Part shown: piece by piece, positions 60,097-64,000 of the stretch
How positions within the stretch are numbered: position 1 is the stretch's first letter
Layout: the number at the start of each line of letters is the position of its first letter
DNA from: an uncultured Lachnospiraceae bacterium
GTDB lineage: Bacteria > Bacillota > Clostridia > Lachnospirales > Lachnospiraceae
Reading direction: 5' to 3'
Assembly (NCBI GenBank): GCA_947167135.1
Contig: CAMVGV010000005.1
Location: 17,453 to 81,452 of the forward strand
DNA: 64,000 nt
Program-made: the position numbers and the translations under genes
The notes under the pieces: model-generated
The model's database searches: none
Told to the model about the DNA's origin: nothing
Seen by the model: the letters and a program-made list of their open reading frames with translations, nothing else

Positions 60097-61398
60097 TCAG
60101 ATCTTTCTGTTATCAATGACGCGAACGGCCTTGCCTTCCGATCTCTGAATGGACTTCGGAGCTACCAGTGTAACCTTTGCCTTTATGCCGAGCATTGACT
60201 GCATTCCGGCAACCAGCTTTGCCTGGCGTGCCTCGATCTCGCCCAGATTATCGGTGAACATTTCGGGGGTCATCTCCACATGAACGTCAAGAGTATCCGT
60301 GTTGTTTACCCTGCCCACTATGATCTGATAGTTTGCGGCATAGCCGTTATTTAAGAGAACTGTCTCTATCTGTGACGGGAATACGTTTACTCCGCGGATT
60401 ATCAGCATATCGTCCGTACGTCCCTTAGGCTTCGCCATCCTGATAAGGGTCCGGCCGCAGGAGCATTTCTTCCGTGAAAGCTTGCAGATATCACGCGTAC
60501 GGTAGCGGAGAAGCGGGAATGCCTCCTTATCAAGAGCTGTAAACACCAGCTCTCCCTCCGTATCATCCGGCAGAACCTCCCCGGTATCCGGATCTATGAT
60601 CTCGGGAATAAAGTGGTCTTCGTTTACATGCATGCCCTTCTGCTCTGAACACTCAAAAGCCACTCCGGGGCCTGAAAGCTCCGTAAGACCATAGATATCA
60701 TAGGCCTTTATCCCCATTGTTTTTTCTATGTCACGGCGCATCTCCTCACTCCATGCTTCGGCGCCGAATATTCCTGCCTTAAGAGGTATTTCCTCAGGTG
60801 AAAGACCCATCTCCTTCATCCTCTCTCCCAAAAACGCAGCGTAGCTCGGCGTGCAGCAGATAATGGAAGCCTCCAGATCCCTTATAAACATGATCTGCCT
60901 GTCGGTATTTCCAGATGAGATGGGAACTGTAAGACATCCCACCTTATGGCTTCCGTCATTTAGGCCCGCTCCACCTGTAAATAAACCGAAGCCGTAAGCC
61001 ACCTGTACCACGCTTTTTTTTGTGCCGCCCGCCGCGGTAATGGCTCTGGAGGTACAATCAGACCAGAGATCCAGATCTTCCTTTGTATAAAAGGCCACAA
61101 CTCTTTTCCCGGTGGTTCCCGATGTGGAATGGATACGCACACACTTTTCAAGGGGAACTCCCAGGAGACCGTATGGATAGCACTCTCTTAAGTCTGCTTT
61201 TGAAAGAAAAGGCAGCTTATGAAGATCGTCCCTTGATCTAATGTCATCGGGTGTCAGTCCTCTTTCTTCCATCTTCTTCCTGTAGTAAGGCACATTGTCC
61301 CAAACATGCTTTACCTGTTTAACAAGCTTTTCATCCTGAAGCTTTTTCATTTCTTTCAGGGGCATACACTCAAACTTCTTCTGAAAATACCTCTCCAT
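60097..61398 (-). CDS. paaK: Phenylacetate-CoA ligase family protein
   Basis: A 433-residue adenylating enzyme of the PaaK branch: start MERYFQKKFECMPLKEMKKL, P-loop HSTSGTTGKRVVAFY, DIYGLTELSGPGVAFEC, ELVFTALDKEAFPLLRYRTRD and RTDDMLIIRGVNVFPSQIE. It would link arylacetates to CoA, or run the reverse reaction. Start chosen at 61398 behind AAGGAGG; in-frame codons upstream run into iorB. It is 16 bp from iorB and 13 bp from the ACT gene. Confidence 0.92.
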   Translation of the reverse strand: MERYFQKKFECMPLKEMKKLQDEKLVKQVKHVWDNVPYYRKKMEERGLTPDDIRSRDDLHKLPFLSKADLRECYPYGLLGVPLEKCVRIHSTSGTTGKRVVAFYTKEDLDLWSDCTSRAITAAGGTKKSVVQVAYGFGLFTGGAGLNDGSHKVGCLTVPISSGNTDRQIMFIRDLEASIICCTPSYAAFLGERMKEMGLSPEEIPLKAGIFGAEAWSEEMRRDIEKTMGIKAYDIYGLTELSGPGVAFECSEQKGMHVNEDHFIPEIIDPDTGEVLPDDTEGELVFTALDKEAFPLLRYRTRDICKLSRKKCSCGRTLIRMAKPKGRTDDMLIIRGVNVFPSQIETVLLNNGYAANYQIIVGRVNNTDTLDVHVEMTPEMFTDNLGEIEARQAKLVAGMQSMLGIKAKVTLVAPKSIQRSEGKAVRVIDNRKI

Positions 61399-61414
61399 CC
61401 TTTTTAATTCCTCC

Positions 61415-61996
61415 TTATTGATCACCTGCCTTGTATCCGAGGTCAAATGCCTGCTTATTAATTTCCAGAAGCTTTGCCGGTACATTGGCTTCAAGTGCCT
61501 TCATCCACGCATCCTTTGAAAAATCAAAGTAGTGTGAAAGCCTCCCCAGAAGCACTATATTTACTGCTTTGATATTTCCTGCTTCTTCAGCCAGCTTCAG
61601 ACAATCAAGCGCATCAACCTTTGCCCCTTTATCCCTCATTTTTTCCACAAGGTTCTCCGGATATTCTTCAACACCCATTACAACCGGCATAGGATCGATC
61701 TGCTGGGTATTGGTAACTATCTGGCCTCCGCTTTTCAGATATTTCATCCAGCGTGCGGCCTCCAGCAGTTCAAAAGACACGATCACATCCGCCTCTCCCT
61801 CATCTACCAGGGGTGAATATACCCGGTCACCGTATCGAACATATGTCACAACACTTCCGCCCCTCTGGGACATACCGTGTACTTCCGATACCTTTACGTC
61901 AAAACCTTCGTTTAATAAAAGATATCCCAGTATCTTACTGGCAAGGAGAGAGCCTTGTCCGCCCACTCCGACTATCATTATATTTCTGGTTTCCAT
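61415..61996 (-). CDS. iorB: Indolepyruvate:ferredoxin oxidoreductase beta subunit
   Basis: A 193-residue gamma-domain subunit starting NIMIVGVGGQGSLLASKILG, with SEVHGMSQRGGSVVTYVR, both hallmarks of this family. With IorA it oxidatively decarboxylates aryl pyruvates to aryl-acetyl-CoA and reduces ferredoxin. TAAGGAGATC precedes the ATG. The gap to iorA is 82 bp. Confidence 0.95.
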   Translation of the reverse strand: METRNIMIVGVGGQGSLLASKILGYLLLNEGFDVKVSEVHGMSQRGGSVVTYVRYGDRVYSPLVDEGEADVIVSFELLEAARWMKYLKSGGQIVTNTQQIDPMPVVMGVEEYPENLVEKMRDKGAKVDALDCLKLAEEAGNIKAVNIVLLGRLSHYFDFSKDAWMKALEANVPAKLLEINKQAFDLGYKAGDQ

Positions 61997-62078
61997 TTCA
62001 GTGATCTCCTTATTTTTCTGTCATTCCGGGCAAGACGAAAAACCTTTCCTCCGCCCGCTCCAAGTCCCTGAATCCATA

Positions 62079-63809
62079 TCAGGTAGCAGAAAATGCGTCA
62101 ACTGCACACATCTGCTCACACACACCGCATCCGACACAGAGTGTGGCATCTATGTGCGCTTTCCCATCCTTAAGGGATATGGAAGGGCAGCCGATCTTCA
62201 TACAGGACTTGCAGCCCACACACTTATCCCTGTCAACCTTAAGCGGCGGATTCTTCTTTACATATTTAAGAAGCACGCAGGGTCTTCTTGAAATGATGAC
62301 TGAGGGCTCCTCCGCAGCCAGCTCCTCCTTAACAACCCTGTCACATTCCTTCAGATCGTAAGGATCCACGACCCATACCCGGTTAAAGCCCATGGCTCTG
62401 CACAGAGCCTCCAGATCTATCTTTCCCGCAGAATCGCCCTTGATATTGTACCCGGTTAGAGGATTCTGCTGATGACCTGTCATTCCGGTGATGGAATTGT
62501 CAAGGATTATTGAAACCGAATTACTCTGGTTATAGGCGATATTTGCAAGTCCGGTCATTCCGGAATGCATGAATGTAGAATCTCCGATAACGGCAACGGT
62601 GCTGTTCTCTGTCTCCTTACCACCCATCTTATTAAAGCCATGAACTGCCGAAAGGGAGGCACCCATACAGAGAGTCGTATCGACCGCACTTAAAGGAGCT
62701 GCGGAGCCAAGTGTATAGCAGCCTATGTCTCCCAGTACCGTACAATTATTCTTTTTCAAGGTATAGAACAGGCCTCTGTGAGGACAGCCGGAGCACATAG
62801 CGGGAGGACGCACCGGAAGCTTCTCATCCAGGGCTGTTCCCTTATGCTCTTCAATCCCCAAAGCCTTAGCTACTATGTTCCTTGAAAACTCTCCGGTTAT
62901 CGGAAGGATATCCTTCCCCGATACCTTAAGTCCCAGAGCCTTGCAATGATCCTCTATCACAGGATCCAGCTCCTCGACAACGATCAGTTTTTCAACCTTT
63001 GATGCAAATTCCTTTATCAGCCTGTCGGGAAGAGGATTCACCAGCCCTATCTTTAATACGGATACGCTGTCGCCGCAGACCTCCTTTACATACTGATAAC
63101 TTGTGGAGTCGCATATTATCCCGGTCTCGGTTCCGGCCATTTCCACACGGTTCACATTATTTGTGCAGCCGTATTCCATAAGCTTCTTTGTACGCTCCTC
63201 CACAATTGGATGCTTCCTTATGGCATTCGCCGGAGTCATAACATACTTCTGTATATTTTTCTCATAGGGCTTCTTTTCCGGAAGCACGCGCTCTCCGGGC
63301 TCCACCACTGACTGGGAGTGGGCAACCCTGGTACACATCTTCAATAATACCGGCGTGTCATACTCCTCCGAGAGCTCGAAGGCAAGCTTCGCAAATTCGT
63401 AAGCTTCCTGCGAATCGGAAGGCTCCAGCATAGGAACCTTTGAAGCAATGGCGTGGTGCCTCGAATCCTGCTCGTTCTGGGAAGAATGCATTCCCGCATC
63501 GTCCGCAACCACAATAACCATTCCGGCATTTACCCCGGTGTATGACATAGTATATAAAGGATCCGCAGCCACATTCAGCCCCACATGCTTCATACCGCAG
63601 AAAGAACGTCTTCCCGCCAGAGAGGCACCAAAAGCCGCTTCCATTGCAACCTTCTCATTCGGAGCCCATTCCGAATAAACATCATCATATTTTGCCAGCT
63701 CCTCCGTAACCTCCGTACTGGGGGTTCCCGGATAGCTTGACGCGAAGCAGACCCCTGCCTCATACAGCCCACGGGCAACTGCCTTATTTCCGAGCATTAA
63801 CTGTTTCAT
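62079..63809 (-). CDS. iorA: Indolepyruvate:ferredoxin oxidoreductase alpha subunit
   Basis: A 576-residue subunit. The pyrimidine-type N-terminal domain opens GNKAVARGLYEAGVCFASSY, the TPP-binding part includes MCSGCPHRGLFYTLKKN and GDSTFMHSGMTGLANIAYNQ, and the C-terminal end has two 4Fe-4S motifs (CVGCKSCMKIGCP and CVGCGVCEQMCAVDA). It catalyses the TPP-dependent step for indole-3-pyruvate and other aryl pyruvates. AAGGAG precedes the ATG at 63809. Confidence 0.96.
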   Translation of the reverse strand: MKQLMLGNKAVARGLYEAGVCFASSYPGTPSTEVTEELAKYDDVYSEWAPNEKVAMEAAFGASLAGRRSFCGMKHVGLNVAADPLYTMSYTGVNAGMVIVVADDAGMHSSQNEQDSRHHAIASKVPMLEPSDSQEAYEFAKLAFELSEEYDTPVLLKMCTRVAHSQSVVEPGERVLPEKKPYEKNIQKYVMTPANAIRKHPIVEERTKKLMEYGCTNNVNRVEMAGTETGIICDSTSYQYVKEVCGDSVSVLKIGLVNPLPDRLIKEFASKVEKLIVVEELDPVIEDHCKALGLKVSGKDILPITGEFSRNIVAKALGIEEHKGTALDEKLPVRPPAMCSGCPHRGLFYTLKKNNCTVLGDIGCYTLGSAAPLSAVDTTLCMGASLSAVHGFNKMGGKETENSTVAVIGDSTFMHSGMTGLANIAYNQSNSVSIILDNSITGMTGHQQNPLTGYNIKGDSAGKIDLEALCRAMGFNRVWVVDPYDLKECDRVVKEELAAEEPSVIISRRPCVLLKYVKKNPPLKVDRDKCVGCKSCMKIGCPSISLKDGKAHIDATLCVGCGVCEQMCAVDAFSAT

Positions 63810-63856
63810 TTATCAACCCTGCTCCTTCCTGCCTGATATCATTGCGTATGACGAAT

Positions 63857-63885
63857 ACTATATCACAATAAAGCCTTGACGTAAA
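63857..63885 (-). promoter_or_regulatory. Promoter of the iorAB-paaK-ACT operon
   Basis: TTTACG (63885-63880), 17 bp, TATAGT (63862-63857), leaving a leader of about 45 bases. The rest of 63886-64000 shows no gene I can support. Confidence 0.5.
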
Positions 63886-64000
63886 CGAATTCAGGCTTTC
63901 AGCGGTCATCATTAAATGAAAGGTCAATTGTAAAAATGGGTCTTCAAAATAGTAATTACGCATCCCCCTCAATAATCTTATAGAATCAGCATCCGACAAT

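Noticed and set aside
63784..63999. Minus-strand open frame upstream of iorA
   Set aside because: It overlaps the iorA start region and covers the likely promoter and leader; composition shows no protein family.
1..64000. CRISPR arrays, phage or transposon genes, tRNA and rRNA genes
   Set aside because: No evenly spaced direct repeats, no transposase or integrase frames and no tRNA- or rRNA-like segments were seen on either strand.

Overview
The window reads as chromosomal DNA of an anaerobic Gram-positive gut-type bacterium, most likely a Lachnospiraceae-like member of the Clostridia. The evidence is gene content: a class III ribonucleotide reductase activase, a feoA-feoA-feoB iron operon with a FeoB-associated Cys-rich peptide, an ECF thiamine carrier, PTS-dependent dihydroxyacetone kinase, indolepyruvate:ferredoxin oxidoreductase, a DUF1934 protein, a DUF6311 membrane protein and Gram-positive lipoproteins. 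Genes are tightly packed and strong AGGAGG-type ribosome sites are common. I see no rRNA, tRNA, CRISPR array, phage or insertion sequence.

Layout. 1-3596 (minus): Lrp regulator, aminotransferase, a histidine kinase with no response regulator, and nrdG cut by the window edge. 3691-6012 (minus): a VanW/G5-type wall protein whose 3' end runs into an N-terminally deleted AIR-synthase-like gene, and a 35-residue membrane peptide. 6076-8652 (plus): an anchored helical-repeat protein, endonuclease III and a DUF4910 aminopeptidase-like protein. 8692-18165 (minus): glgX, NlpC/P60 hydrolase, asnS, FKBP lipoprotein, two small conserved proteins, a GntR regulator, ispE and an orphan DNA methyltransferase. 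18343-22208 (plus): a PAP2-like phosphatase and two tandem membrane diguanylate cyclases. 22288-24422 (minus): dhaKLM. 24676-27943 (plus): acyl-CoA ligase and sodium symporter. 28041-30992 (minus): an FKP-type fucokinase/GDP-fucose pyrophosphorylase. 31058-37056 (plus): metNIQ, purC, a DUF6311 protein and a lipoprotein. 37061-48509 (minus): aconitase-family hydratase, glycogen phosphorylase, ileS, a solute-binding lipoprotein, a second member of the new lipoprotein family, a second orphan methyltransferase and the FeoB-associated peptide. 48626-51593 (minus): feoB and two feoA genes, divergent from a DtxR-type regulator. 51810-54079 (plus): that regulator, a MATE pump and an HD-domain protein. 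54288-58135 (minus): a TPP-riboswitch-led run thiT, Memo-AMMECR1, radical SAM enzyme, CapF-like cupin. 58478-59512 (plus): DAHP synthase. 59649-63809 (minus): iorA, iorB, paaK and an ACT-domain protein.

How it works together. The right end makes chorismate precursors and also carries an arylpyruvate-oxidising set (iorAB, paaK, ACT). glgX and glgP serve glycogen use, although they lie 30 kb apart. The feo block has a textbook promoter with inverted repeats where a DtxR-type repressor would bind.

Most notable points. (1) The AMMECR1/Memo/radical-SAM set of unknown function sits directly behind a TPP-riboswitch-controlled thiamine transporter and is translationally coupled to a CapF-like protein that keeps its cupin but has lost most reductase signatures. 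(2) Several genes lack a ribosome site and have a -10 box 7-8 bp before the ATG, suggesting leaderless mRNAs; metN and the FKP gene do this divergently from overlapping -35 boxes. (3) Two lipoproteins 10 kb apart define a small unrecognised family. (4) A dispersed repeat (core AGATCCTTCGCTTCGC) occupies many gene boundaries and has supplied the stop codon of the truncated AIR-synthase-like gene.
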